Of a stretch of DNA of 64,000 nt, positions 47,805 to 56,873 are shown one piece after another. How positions within the stretch are numbered: the stretch's first letter is position 1; every line of letters starts with the position of its first letter. Source of the stretch: Amphritea atlantica. Lineage in GTDB: Bacteria > Pseudomonadota > Gammaproteobacteria > Pseudomonadales > Balneatricaceae. The translations under genes were made by a program, and so were the position numbers. The stretch spans positions 158,118-222,117 of the forward strand of contig NZ_FOGB01000006.1 of the NCBI RefSeq assembly GCF_900111095.1, in the 5' to 3' direction. Below the pieces are notes generated by a model that saw only the letters and a list, made by a program, of their open reading frames with translations, searched no databases and was not told the origin of the DNA.

Positions 47805-48314
47805 ATGATCTTGTATAGTTTAGACCAGAAGCCTTCGCTATTGGAGGCTTTATTTTCTCTAACTATTTCCATGGGAGTTGTTATAGTAATATATTGGCTG
47901 CTTTATAGAACGGTAGATATAACACCTTATATCAAAGAAAAATTCAGGCCATATTTTGGAATTTATAAAGCTGCAGTTATGCTTATTGCCTTTGTTTTTT
48001 TTGTCGTTGTTGATTTGGTTGACATAAAGCAGGGTTTTTGGGTTTGGGAACGTTATTCCTCGGGGGAGTTTTATGTTTATAAGGGAGTTCCTGAAAAAAT
48101 TAAATATTCTACTACAGGTGTACGTTACTATATAGGTGATGGGTTGAATGTATTTTTTGCTCATTCTTTTTCTTATTGCGGTAATCTTGCTACGCTTCTT
48201 AGACATAAAGATAATGAAGTGGTTTTGATTAAATATATATCTCTGGGTAAAGTTAGCGAGCCTTATGGTAAGTCTAAAAAGTGTGCGGTTCATGTAGAAT
48301 CAATAGAATCATAG
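47805..48314 (+). CDS. Two-helix membrane protein, paralogue B
   Basis: 169 residues, paralogue of the protein at 46613: MI-Y start, PSLLEAL, two helices (about 13-35 and 52-72), GFWVWERYSSGE, STGVRYYIGDGLNVFF, and LIKYISLG...GKSKKCAVHVESIE. AT-rich like its sister. The dead frame between them suggests local duplication of a gene pair. Function unknown. Confidence 0.7.
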   Translation: MILYSLDQKPSLLEALFSLTISMGVVIVIYWLLYRTVDITPYIKEKFRPYFGIYKAAVMLIAFVFFVVVDLVDIKQGFWVWERYSSGEFYVYKGVPEKIKYSTTGVRYYIGDGLNVFFAHSFSYCGNLATLLRHKDNEVVLIKYISLGKVSEPYGKSKKCAVHVESIES

Positions 48315-48402
48315 AATCAATAGTATCTATGGGACAGGCATAAACTTTTTAATCTGAGCTATACTTGTGCTTACCCCAAACAAGGAAGTGGAGAGAAAGC
48401 AG

Positions 48403-48617
48403 ATGACCTGCGCCCGACATCAGATAATATCTACCGTAGATACCCCTTATTACCACTGTATACGGCGGCATTTCTTTGTGCCGAGGATGTGTTAACCGGG
48501 CGTAGCTATGAGCATCGTCGGCAGTGGGCCGTTGACCGGCTAGTCCTGCTACAGATGGTATTTTGTATTGATCTGTGTGCTTACGCTGTGATCTCTAATT
48601 ATTATCATTTATTAAGC
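48403..48617 (+). pseudogene. Remnant of IS200-like/REP-associated Y1 transposase
   Basis: ATG 48403 begins a frame with TVDTPYYHCIRR, then a small deletion shifts the frame near 48468 and the match continues AFLCAEDVLTGRSYEHRRQWAVDRL...CIDLCAYAVISNYYHL. This is the conserved N-terminus of the COG1943/Y1_Tnp transposase family, whose HUH-type NHYH is here NYYH. It is frameshifted, missing the catalytic C-terminal half, and cut off just before the LysR gene. Confidence 0.8.
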
Positions 48618-48620
48618 CCA

Positions 48621-49502
48621 TCAACCATCAAGCCCCTTTCGAAGATGTTGTAAAAACAGTTTTACTTTCTCCAGTGGGTATTTTCTTCCCGAGTATAGTG
48701 CGTATAACACCAGGTCTTCCGGTTCGCTGGTAAGTTTAATTGGGATAAGGTCACCGTTGTCTATCTCTGCCTGGCATGCATGAGTGGGTAAGATGGCAAA
48801 GCCCAGTCCTTTCAGTGCCGCGGCTTTAGCCATGTGGCCGCTGTTGACCTTATAGCTGGACTGCACCTGAATGGTCTGGTTCTGTTTAAATCGCCAGGGC
48901 ATTCCCTGTAGTACAGAAAGTGTGGTTATACAGGGCATTTTCCGCAGCTCATCCAGCGAGTGTGGCAATCGGTGATGTTTCAGTAACCGGGGAGCGACAA
49001 CCACGCAACTTGGCCAGCGCAGTATCTCTTTAGCGATCCAGCCAGAATCTTCCAATGGGCCACGGCCAAAGCGCAGTACCAGATCGTACCCTTCTAACAA
49101 ACCTTCCGTCGGATTTAGCTGGGTATCACAGCTTAGTTCTATCTTCGGATGAAGCGAGCAAAAGTCCGCGATGCTTTCAGCCAGAAAGGGGAGATCAGGC
49201 ATGATTATTTTAAGATGACCGGACAGGCTGTCACTCTGCAGTGAAACATCTGCCAGTACATCATTCATTGCCTGAATGAGAGGTGTCATGGAATGGTAAA
49301 GCTGTTTGCCTGCAGGGGTTGGGATCATCTTCCGTGTGGTGCGCTCCAATAAGCGCACATTTAACTGCTGCTCTAGTAAAGCGACATGGCGGCTGACGTT
49401 GGATGCAGGCAGTTGCAGTTGATCGGCGGCCAGCTTAAAGCTCAGTTGTTGATATACCGTCTGAAAGCTGAGTAACCATCGGGGTTCAATTTTCTCAATC
49501 AT
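48621..49502 (-). CDS. LysR-family transcriptional regulator
   Basis: 293 residues. Winged helix PRWLLSFQTVYQQLSFKLAADQLQLPASNVSRHVALLEQQLNVRLLERTTRK and a CrgA-like effector domain (GHLKIIMPDLPFLAESIADFCSLHPKIEL). Divergent from the FAD monooxygenase at 49606, its probable target. TGGGATTAATAACCCA at 49518-49533 lies just upstream and may be its operator. Confidence 0.9.
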   Translation of the reverse strand: MIEKIEPRWLLSFQTVYQQLSFKLAADQLQLPASNVSRHVALLEQQLNVRLLERTTRKMIPTPAGKQLYHSMTPLIQAMNDVLADVSLQSDSLSGHLKIIMPDLPFLAESIADFCSLHPKIELSCDTQLNPTEGLLEGYDLVLRFGRGPLEDSGWIAKEILRWPSCVVVAPRLLKHHRLPHSLDELRKMPCITTLSVLQGMPWRFKQNQTIQVQSSYKVNSGHMAKAAALKGLGFAILPTHACQAEIDNGDLIPIKLTSEPEDLVLYALYSGRKYPLEKVKLFLQHLRKGLDG

Positions 49503-49517
49503 TATTCACTCATAAAA

Positions 49518-49533
49518 TGGGATTAATAACCCA
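49518..49533. promoter_or_regulatory. LysR-type operator candidate
   Basis: TGGG-ATTAATAA-CCCA dyad in the 103-base divergent region between the LysR and monooxygenase genes. Confidence 0.4.
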
Positions 49534-49605
49534 ATAATACCTTATTTATCCTGAATGATGACTTTGTGACAATCTCTGCCCAGTTTAATTAACGAGGTAG
49601 TGCAG

Positions 49606-50721
49606 ATGAGCAACATCGATCGAATCGCCATTGTCGGCGCAGGCGTTGCCGGGATGGCGCTGGCGATACTCGCTGCAAAGCAGGGTTATCAGGTGAGTCT
49701 GTATGAGCGTGGCAGTCAGGTCTCATCCATGGGGGCGGGTGTCACTTTATGGCCAAATGCTGTTTATATTATGCAGCAGATGGGGCTTGAAAAAGAGCTG
49801 ATGCATCTGGGTGGAACCCCTCGCTTGATGCGTCAGTTTAATCAGCAGGGAGTCCTGTTAGGTGAGCTTGATATTGAGACTATGAATAGTCTGAGTGGCT
49901 TTACCAGTGTGACGATATTACGCCGGGATCTAATGAAGCTACTCGACAGCGCATTAGATGGCCTGGGTGTTGAGAGACAGTTTAATTGCACTATCACGCC
50001 AGAGGCGATTACAGGGTTAAAGCAAGACTTTGATCTGGTGGTCGGAGCCGATGGGCGAATGCATTCGGTGGTGCGTCAGGTCTTATATCAGGGACAGATA
50101 ACTCCCCGCTATCAGGGCTTCATCAATATTATCGGCATTAGTCAGATGGACGGAGCGTTAGACAACGCCATTCATGACTATCGTGGCCGTGGTGAGCGCT
50201 TTGGCATCGTCCCGGTTGCTGCCGATGTCTGTTACTGGGCTGCCGCATGGAGCACCTCTATGGATAAAGAGCGGCCATTATCTGGCTGGTATGAAGAGAT
50301 GCACCGGCGTTTTCTGGGCTGGCCTGACCCGCTGCAGTGTGTGCTCAGCTCTTATGATAAAGCATCTCTCAGAGCTATTTTCGTTCATGATCTTGATCCT
50401 TTACCCTATTGGCACGAGGACAATCTGCTAATGATTGGCGATGCTGCCCATGCACCGTTGCCAACGTCAGGGCAGGGAGCGTGTCAGGCGCTGGAAGATG
50501 CATGGCATCTTGTCCGGATTCTGGCGGAAGAGGATGAGCTGGACAGCGCTCTGCCCACTTTTTATCAGCGACGTATCGATAAGGCCTCTGCCGCGCAAGC
50601 GGCTGGAAGACAGTTGGCACAGGGGATATTTGCAGCTCATTCTGAGCCTCCTGCATCTGTTTCAGATATTTCGCTGGAGCAGTTAACTCAGTTCTGGATG
50701 CAGGGACTAGCGGTTGAGTAA
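49606..50721 (+). CDS. FAD-dependent aromatic-type monooxygenase
   Basis: 371 residues, class A flavoprotein hydroxylase. FAD fold IAIVGAGVAGMALAILAAKQG, the second motif VVGADGRMHSVVR (DG motif), and LMIGDAAHAPLPTSGQGACQALEDAW (GD motif). ATG 49606 has GAGG 8 bases upstream; GTG 49600 is also in frame. Resembles salicylate/3-hydroxybenzoate hydroxylase relatives, but substrate is not assignable. Likely controlled by the divergent LysR protein. Confidence 0.88.
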   Translation: MSNIDRIAIVGAGVAGMALAILAAKQGYQVSLYERGSQVSSMGAGVTLWPNAVYIMQQMGLEKELMHLGGTPRLMRQFNQQGVLLGELDIETMNSLSGFTSVTILRRDLMKLLDSALDGLGVERQFNCTITPEAITGLKQDFDLVVGADGRMHSVVRQVLYQGQITPRYQGFINIIGISQMDGALDNAIHDYRGRGERFGIVPVAADVCYWAAAWSTSMDKERPLSGWYEEMHRRFLGWPDPLQCVLSSYDKASLRAIFVHDLDPLPYWHEDNLLMIGDAAHAPLPTSGQGACQALEDAWHLVRILAEEDELDSALPTFYQRRIDKASAAQAAGRQLAQGIFAAHSEPPASVSDISLEQLTQFWMQGLAVE

Positions 50722-50769
50722 TGAAAGCTTACCGCTGACCCTTATCGTATTCTTTTCAGCTGTTGAGCC

Positions 50770-50797
50770 TTGACTCAGTGCAGGCTTCTGCTAAATT
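50770..50797 (+). promoter_or_regulatory. Sigma-70 promoter for the rsgA leader
   Basis: TTGACT, 16-base spacer, TAAATT. Transcription should start near 50804, ahead of the strong GGAGGGG ribosome site at 50826-50832. Confidence 0.55.
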
Positions 50798-50836
50798 GAG
50801 CACTCTTTATAAATAACATACCGCTGGAGGGGATCG

Positions 50837-50978
50837 ATGATTGTAGTCAACACCTTCCGGGCACTCTGCTGAACTCAGCCAAGCTGATCTCGCTGCCCGG
50901 TTACTGAACCGGGGGCTTTCCCGCCCCTATGGATTAATTTCTGGACGCTACTCAGGTATGCGTCAGGGGTTCTTATGA
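50837..50978 (+). other. Possible +1-frameshifted 46-codon ORF coupled to rsgA
   Basis: A strong GGAGGGG site precedes ATG 50837, which reads MIVVNTFRALC then stops at 50870-50872. Skipping one base after codon CTC (50864-50866) opens a second frame, AELSQADLAARLLNRG...YSGMRQGFL, whose TGA (50976-50978) overlaps the rsgA ATG as ATGA. Either a programmed frameshift, a broken gene, or an 11-residue leader peptide. The stems CCGGTT-ACTG-AACCGG (50897-50912) and GGGGC-TTTCCC-GCCCC follow the short stop. Confidence 0.4.
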
Positions 50979-52018
50979 CTACTATTTCTCGTTTGTCCCA
51001 ACTGGGATGGAAGCCTTTTTTTCAGCAACAGCTTACCCTCGAAGAACTTGCAGACTATCAGCCTGCCCGCGTAGCGGTGCAACATCGTTCGCAGTATGAA
51101 CTGTATAGTGAGGAGGGCCGAAAGATCCTCCAGGCCTCATCCAATCAGCCTTCCCTCGTCGTGGGGGACTGGGTGCTGCTCGACCCTGAGGGTGGCTTTT
51201 ATCGTGCGCTGGAGCGACTCTCGTGTTTCTCCCGTAAGGCGGCGGGCAGCAGGATATCCGAGCAGTTGATAGCCGCCAATGTGGATACGGTGTTTATCAC
51301 CTGCGCCCTTAATCAGAACTTCTCTCTCAGCCGCATCGAGCGCTATCTGGCCCTCACCCGTGAAGCAGGGGCTGAGGCTGTTGTCGTGCTGACTAAAGCC
51401 GATCTCTGTGATGATCCGCACAGCCTGGTCAGTCAGGTTCAGGCACTGGATAGCCGGTTGCTGGTTGAAGCGGTGAATGCGCTGGACCAGCAAAGCACCG
51501 GGGTCTTAGCTTCCTGGTGTCGGGCAGGCAGTACCGTGGCGGTGTTAGGCTCTTCCGGTGTGGGTAAATCAACCCTGATCAATAGTCTGATGGGTTGCCC
51601 GGTGCAGCACACACAGGCAGCCCGTGAAGATGATGACCGGGGCCGGCATACCACGACCGCCCGATCACTGCATCTGATTCCCAGTGGTGGTGTCTTGCTT
51701 GATACGCCGGGAATGCGGGAGTTGCAGCTGAGCAGTTGCGAGGCCGGTATCGAAGCAACCTTCGCCGATATCAGTGCGCTGGCATCAGCATGCCGGTTCA
51801 CTGACTGTCAGCATCAGAATGAGCCCGGTTGTGCGGTTCAGGCAGCCCTGCAAGCATCGCAGATCGACCAGCGGCGGCTGACGAACTACCTTAAACTGAT
51901 GCAGGAGCAGGCGCGCAACAGTCTGACACTGGCACAGAGCAGAGCGAAAGAGCGGTCACTGAGCCGATACTACCGTAAGGTGCTGCATGAGAGTGCCAAA
52001 CTGAAAAAGAGCGATTAG
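50975..52018 (+). CDS. rsgA: Ribosome small-subunit GTPase RsgA
   Basis: Circularly permuted GTPase for 30S maturation. 347 residues: N-terminal OB-fold (about 30-95), ITCALNQNFSLSRIERYLAL, G4-like VVLTKADL before G1 GSSGVGKSTLINSLMG, the G2 region GRHTTTA, G3 DTPGMREL, and the C-terminal zinc motif CRFTDCQHQNEPGC. The divergent N-terminus (ISRLSQLGWKPFFQQQ) is typical of the alternative RsgA copy found next to non-ribosomal genes, so another rsgA may exist. AGGGG lies 6 bases upstream. Confidence 0.93.
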   Translation: MTTISRLSQLGWKPFFQQQLTLEELADYQPARVAVQHRSQYELYSEEGRKILQASSNQPSLVVGDWVLLDPEGGFYRALERLSCFSRKAAGSRISEQLIAANVDTVFITCALNQNFSLSRIERYLALTREAGAEAVVVLTKADLCDDPHSLVSQVQALDSRLLVEAVNALDQQSTGVLASWCRAGSTVAVLGSSGVGKSTLINSLMGCPVQHTQAAREDDDRGRHTTTARSLHLIPSGGVLLDTPGMRELQLSSCEAGIEATFADISALASACRFTDCQHQNEPGCAVQAALQASQIDQRRLTNYLKLMQEQARNSLTLAQSRAKERSLSRYYRKVLHESAKLKKSD

Positions 52019-52036
52019 CCTTTATTGTATAACAGA

Positions 52037-52063
52037 GATGCGCACCGGATGACGGTGCGCATC
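52037..52063. repeat. Hairpin repeat copy 1 (GCGCACCG/CGGTGCGC)
   Basis: GATGCGCACCG-GATGA-CGGTGCGCATC, perfect 11-base stem starting 19 bases after rsgA. No T tract. The core stem recurs at 54398-54420. Confidence 0.75.
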
Positions 52064-52561
52064 AATTGCTATATTCATCCGATTCAGTTGGTTTTTTGTT
52101 TAAGCAGGCAAAACCTTTAACCGCTTAAGCAGGCCAGGTAAAACAGGGATGTCGAAAGAAAACTGTTGCAGAAAAAGGCTTTGCCTGTTTTGCTTGGTAG
52201 CGCGTAAAAAATTCTGCCTGTCTCGGCTTAGCCGGACAGGTTTCAATGTCCGTTCTGATTAGCGCATCTGTCCTCCACGGCTTGCCCCCATATTCTGTCA
52301 CCTCTCAAGTAAGAGTCTATCCTCTTCACATCGCTTTTTTAGCACGGTTGACTACCAGGAATGACTTCATAACGGCTGATTCCGCTTTAATCAATATCGC
52401 TATCCATAACCATTTTGGGTAATCGTTTGTCGATCAGTTATAGACAAATTTTGCTAATGGGGTTCTTTTAAGTGATACTCAATTTGAGGTTAGTTGATAA
52501 AATAGTGTGTCACTAAGGGTTGTTCCTTATCAGGCCTTGATTGTCTTTAGTTTTATGAGAT
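52064..52561. other. Long non-coding gap with structured segment
   Basis: No gene seen. Contains TTAAGCAGGC twice (52100-52109, 52125-52134), AAAACAGG/CCTGTTTT arms around 52141-52190, and a strong hairpin CCTGTC-T-CGGC-TTA-GCCG-GACAGG at 52217-52240. An sRNA or a decayed element is possible; the last 100 bases are AT-rich and should hold the chemoreceptor promoter. Confidence 0.35.
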
Positions 52562-52597
52562 GTGACAAAAATAATAATGGAGATGAAAGAAGTGGGT

Positions 52598-54391
52598 ATG
52601 TATAAAACGGTTGAGAAGACTTTCTTCTATACGTTGACTAAGAAAATTATCGGCAACGTGGTTTTTTTACAGTTACCCAGCTTTCTTCTGCTTGGGGTCT
52701 GTTACTGGGTATATGATTCTCTGCTCAATCTGCAGCGGCAGTCAGGGCCTGATCTTGCGATTAGCAGTGAGTTATTATCGCTCACCCACTTGCTTTCTAA
52801 TGCTGTCATGTTGATGGCGGTATTTATATTGATAGTCACTGCTTTTAGTATCTACTTTATGCGGCACCTGTTTTTGTCTCCGATTCGGGATATGAGTACC
52901 GTTCTCGGTGCTGTGAAAGATAAACAGGGCGATATCTCGGCCACACTGCCGGTGAAAACATTCGATGAGATTGCCGGTATGGCGGAAAACTATAATGGTT
53001 TTTCCGGGAGCCTTAAGCAAATCATCGCCGATACACGGGAGCGCAGTGTCAGGGTTTCTTTAAGTGTGAGTCAGCTTCAGAAAGTCTTGCTTGAGACGAA
53101 AGGCACGGCTGAATCCCAGGTTGATCAGGCGCAAAAAGTGTTTCAGGCCAGCCAGGAAGCTACTCAGGCGATTGAGGGGATTGCTCTGCATACCCAGAAT
53201 ATAGCTAACCGCAATGAGCTTAACCTGACTGAGATCCGGACCACTGGTCAGGATATGGAACGTGTTAAAAATCAGATTCATGCGATTGAAGATCAATTGA
53301 CCGATTTTCAGAATGTCGTGCTGCAGTTATCGGATAACTCCAGCAACATTATTGAAGTGCTGAAACTGGTACAGGAGTTTTCCGATCAGACTAATCTGCT
53401 GGCGCTGAATGCATCTATTGAAGCGGCCCGGGCAGGCGAAGCCGGGCGGGGATTTGCCGTGGTCGCGGATGAGGTACGCAGTTTGTCTCAGAAGGTGAAT
53501 ACGGCCACGCAGGAGATCGACAGGAACATTCACCAGATGGTCACTCTCGTGGATGATACCCGTTCTGGTGCGTCGAAAATTAAAAGTTATGTCTCTGAAA
53601 CTGATAGTTTCATCTCACAGGCCAGCGATAAATTTGTAGTTATGATTGAGGACTTTGAAACGGTGCATGGTCAGATGAGTGAGATCAGTGCGGCTATTGA
53701 GGAGATGTCTTATACCAATAACAGCACTCACGAGCATGTTTCCAAAATAACTGAACTGTCAGACTATATACAGTCAGAGATGACAGTATCTGCCGAACAT
53801 TCAATCAATCTTGAAACAGCGACAGAAGAGATGCAGGAGCTGCTGTCCCGGTTCAGTATTGGTTATGGTGGATTTGAGGAGATAGTGACTACTGCAACGG
53901 GATGGGCTGGCGAGATCCAGAGAGAGTTAGAAAAACTGGCTGATGCAGGATTAAATGTTTTTGATACCCAGTATAAAAGAACGAATCCCGACCAGAAACC
54001 GGAAAAATTCGACACCAGCTATGCCGATAAATTTGAGCGGGTGATGCAGCCACTGTTTGACCGCTTTATAGCGGATAAACCTGCATTTCTGATCGCTTCA
54101 GCCTTTGATGTGAATGGCTATTGCCCGGCGCATAACGCCAAGGTATCCAAACCCCTGACCGGTGATTTTGACAAAGATAACCAGCTTAGCCGACATCGCC
54201 GCATCTACAATGGTAGCCGGGCAGAGATACGTCGGGCCAATCAGACCTCGCCGTTTCTGCTGCTAACCTTTATCCGGGATACCGGTGAGATCCTCAACTC
54301 TATCTCGGTGCCTCTTTACGTTAATGGCCGTCATTGGGGTAACTTCTGTACCGCCTTTCCGCCTGAACAGCTGTTAAACGCTTCTCACTGA
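52598..54391 (+). CDS. Methyl-accepting chemotaxis protein with C-terminal sensory-type domain
   Basis: 597 residues from ATG 52598; GTG 52562 and ATGs 52577/52583 are in frame but give no better ribosome site. Two membrane helices (about 20-45 and 65-90) enclose only about 25 periplasmic residues, so there is no usual periplasmic sensor. A HAMP region follows, then the signalling hairpin with [34 protein letters not shown]. After residue 440 an extra cytoplasmic domain (about 150 residues: [69 protein letters not shown]) probably does the sensing. Confidence 0.9.
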   Translation: MYKTVEKTFFYTLTKKIIGNVVFLQLPSFLLLGVCYWVYDSLLNLQRQSGPDLAISSELLSLTHLLSNAVMLMAVFILIVTAFSIYFMRHLFLSPIRDMSTVLGAVKDKQGDISATLPVKTFDEIAGMAENYNGFSGSLKQIIADTRERSVRVSLSVSQLQKVLLETKGTAESQVDQAQKVFQASQEATQAIEGIALHTQNIANRNELNLTEIRTTGQDMERVKNQIHAIEDQLTDFQNVVLQLSDNSSNIIEVLKLVQEFSDQTNLLALNASIEAARAGEAGRGFAVVADEVRSLSQKVNTATQEIDRNIHQMVTLVDDTRSGASKIKSYVSETDSFISQASDKFVVMIEDFETVHGQMSEISAAIEEMSYTNNSTHEHVSKITELSDYIQSEMTVSAEHSINLETATEEMQELLSRFSIGYGGFEEIVTTATGWAGEIQRELEKLADAGLNVFDTQYKRTNPDQKPEKFDTSYADKFERVMQPLFDRFIADKPAFLIASAFDVNGYCPAHNAKVSKPLTGDFDKDNQLSRHRRIYNGSRAEIRRANQTSPFLLLTFIRDTGEILNSISVPLYVNGRHWGNFCTAFPPEQLLNASH

Positions 54392-54397
54392 TTTAAC

Positions 54398-54420
54398 CGC
54401 GCACCGTATGTCGGTGCGCG
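54398..54420. repeat. Hairpin repeat copy 2 (CGCGCACCG/CGGTGCGCG)
   Basis: CGCGCACCG-TATGT-CGGTGCGCG, 7 bases after the chemoreceptor stop. Same stem core and 5-base loop length as the copy at 52037-52063. Confidence 0.75.
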
Positions 54421-54595
54421 TCTCCTTCGATGATATTAATCTGATTCAGATCGTTTTTAACCGGTCGATTAGTGTAAAATGCTGCCCAAAACGGGGGCTG
54501 TAACCGGGCTAACTCTACAACCAGCTAAGCCTGCGCAATCTCTTTGTCGGTAGTGATACCGGTATCCTTATAAAAGTTTCCGATAGAGTATTCAG

Positions 54596-56797
54596 ATGGA
54601 AATCAAAGTAAATTTTTTAGATAACCTCAGGCTTGAAGCGAAGTTTGATGATTTCACCGTCACTGCCGATCAGCCGATCCGTTATAAGGGGGATGGTTCT
54701 GCCCCCAGTCCATTTGACTACTTTCTGGCGTCATCAGCGCTCTGTGCTGCGTACTTTGTAAAGGTGTACTGCAATGCCCGGGATATCCCCACCGATGATA
54801 TCCGTCTGTCCCAGAGTAATATTGTTGATCCGGAGAACCGTTATAACCAGATCTTCCAGATCCGGGTTGAACTACCGGAATCGATCTCCGACAAAGATCG
54901 CACCGGCATTCTGCGTTCCATCGAACGTTGTACCGTGAAGAAAGTGGTACAGGAGGGGCCGGAGTTTAAGATCGAAACCGTTGAAAATCTGGATGCCGAT
55001 GCCTCAATCATGGCGATGGGGATCCCCGATGATGGTGTGAACACCATGATTGAAGGGAAAGATCTGCCGCTGGAGAAAACCATCGCCAACATGACCGGCA
55101 TTCTCGAAGGCCTGGGCATGAAGATTGAGATCACCTCCTGGCGTAATATCGTGCCCAATGTGTGGTCGCTGAATATCCGTGATGCAGCCTCAGAGCTTTG
55201 TTTTACCAACGGTAAAGGGGCTACCAAAGAGAGCGCTCTCTGTTCAGCGCTGGGTGAGTTTATTGAACGACTGAGCTGCAACTTCTTCTACAACGACCAG
55301 TTCTTCGGCGAAGAGCTGGCGAATGCTGAGTTTGTGCATTATCCGAATGAAAAGTGGTTTCCGCTCACTGACGATGATGCCATTCCAGAAGGTTTGCTGG
55401 ATGACTACTGTCTGGAGATCTACAACCCGGATGGTGAGTTGCAGGGCTCTAATCTGATCGATACTAACTCCGGTAACTATGAACGGGGGATCTGTGCGAT
55501 TCCCTATGTGCGTCAGTCCGATAATGAAACCGTCTGGTTTCCATCCAACCTGCTGGAAAACCTCTTTCTCAGTAACGGTATGAGTGCCGGTAATAACCTG
55601 TTCGAAGCGAAAGTTCAGTGTCTGTCAGAAATTTTCGAGCGGGCGGTGAAACGGCAGATAATCGAACAGGAGCTTGTCCTTCCGGATGTGCCTCCGGCCG
55701 TTCTGGCGAAGTTTCCAGGCATTCTCGCCGGTATTCAGGGGCTTGAAGAGCAGGGCTTTCCGGTCGTGGTCAAGGATGCATCACTGGGTGGCCAGTTCCC
55801 GGTAATGTGTGTCACCCTGATGAACCCCCGCACCGGTGGTGTGTTTGCCTCCTTTGGTGCACACCCCAGTTTTGAGGTTGCGCTGGAGCGCAGTCTGACT
55901 GAGCTGCTGCAGGGACGAAGCTTTGAAGGTCTTAACGATCTGCCACCGCCTACCTTTAACAGTATGGCGGTCACTGAACCCAACAACTTTGTGGAACACT
56001 TTATCGATTCAACCGGCGTGATCTCCTGGCGCTTCTTCAGTGCTAAGCACGATTACAACTTTGTTGAGTGGGACTTCTCAGGTACCAATGAGGAGGAGTG
56101 CGACCGTCTGATGGCGATCCTGCAGGAGATGGGTAAAGAGGTTTATGTCGCCACCTTCAATGGTTTCGGGCCTGATCAGACTGCCTCTGCCTGCCGGATT
56201 CTGGTGCCCGATTACTCTGAGGTCTATCCGGTGGAGGATCTGGTCTGGGACAACACCAATAAAGCGATCTGGTTCCGCGAGGATATTCTCAACATCCACT
56301 CACTGGACGATGACGAGCTGGCGGATCTGGTCGAAAGGCTGGAAGAGAGTGAAGAGGACAACTACACCGAGATTAAAACCTTTATCGGTATTGAGTTCGA
56401 TGAAAACACGGTCTGGGGGCAGCTCACTATTCTGGAGCTGAAGATCCTGATCTATCTGGCCCTGCAGCAGCATGAAGCAGCGCTGGAGCTGGTGCAGAGT
56501 TTCCTGCAATACAATGACAATACGGTAGAGCGGGGGCTGTTCTATCAGGCGATGAATGCGGCATTGGAAATACTGCTGGATGATGAGCTGGAACTGGATG
56601 ATTTTATTGTCAACCTGCAACGTATGTTCGGCGCTGAAGTGATGGAAAATGTGGTCGGTTCTGTCAATGGCGAGGTAAGGTTCTACGGCCTGACACCCAC
56701 CAGTATGAAGTTGGAAGGCCTGGATAAACATCTGCGTCTGATCGCTAGCTATAAAAAACTGCATCAGGCGCGTAAAGCCGCTTACCAGGCCGGTTAA
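54596..56797 (+). CDS. ycaO: OsmC-YcaO fusion protein
   Basis: 733 residues. Residues 1-135 form an OsmC-like domain (MEIKVNFLDNLRLEAKFDDFTV, PSPFDYFLASSALCAAYFVKVYC). From about 175 comes the YcaO ATP-binding domain: GKGATKESALCSALGEFIERLSCNFFYNDQF, NGMSAGNNLFEAKVQCLSEIFERAVKRQIIEQE, PSFEVALERSLTELLQGRSF; the last 150 residues are helical, TPR-like. YcaO proteins activate amide bonds with ATP; the E. coli protein is linked to RimO-dependent methylthiolation of S12. The OsmC fusion is known in vibrios and relatives. Terminator follows. Confidence 0.93.
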   Translation: MEIKVNFLDNLRLEAKFDDFTVTADQPIRYKGDGSAPSPFDYFLASSALCAAYFVKVYCNARDIPTDDIRLSQSNIVDPENRYNQIFQIRVELPESISDKDRTGILRSIERCTVKKVVQEGPEFKIETVENLDADASIMAMGIPDDGVNTMIEGKDLPLEKTIANMTGILEGLGMKIEITSWRNIVPNVWSLNIRDAASELCFTNGKGATKESALCSALGEFIERLSCNFFYNDQFFGEELANAEFVHYPNEKWFPLTDDDAIPEGLLDDYCLEIYNPDGELQGSNLIDTNSGNYERGICAIPYVRQSDNETVWFPSNLLENLFLSNGMSAGNNLFEAKVQCLSEIFERAVKRQIIEQELVLPDVPPAVLAKFPGILAGIQGLEEQGFPVVVKDASLGGQFPVMCVTLMNPRTGGVFASFGAHPSFEVALERSLTELLQGRSFEGLNDLPPPTFNSMAVTEPNNFVEHFIDSTGVISWRFFSAKHDYNFVEWDFSGTNEEECDRLMAILQEMGKEVYVATFNGFGPDQTASACRILVPDYSEVYPVEDLVWDNTNKAIWFREDILNIHSLDDDELADLVERLEESEEDNYTEIKTFIGIEFDENTVWGQLTILELKILIYLALQQHEAALELVQSFLQYNDNTVERGLFYQAMNAALEILLDDELELDDFIVNLQRMFGAEVMENVVGSVNGEVRFYGLTPTSMKLEGLDKHLRLIASYKKLHQARKAAYQAG

Positions 56798-56820
56798 GAG
56801 GCAACTGCAACCGGCTATCG

Positions 56821-56856
56821 AAAAAAAAGACAAACCGGAGTTTGTCTTTTTTTTTT
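56821..56856. terminator. Bidirectional terminator after ycaO
   Basis: AAAAAAAAGACAAAC, CGGA loop, GTTTGTCTTTTTTTT, a 15-base perfect stem with A/T tracts between convergent genes. Confidence 0.92.
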
Positions 56857-56873
56857 GCCTGAAACTGGCTGTT

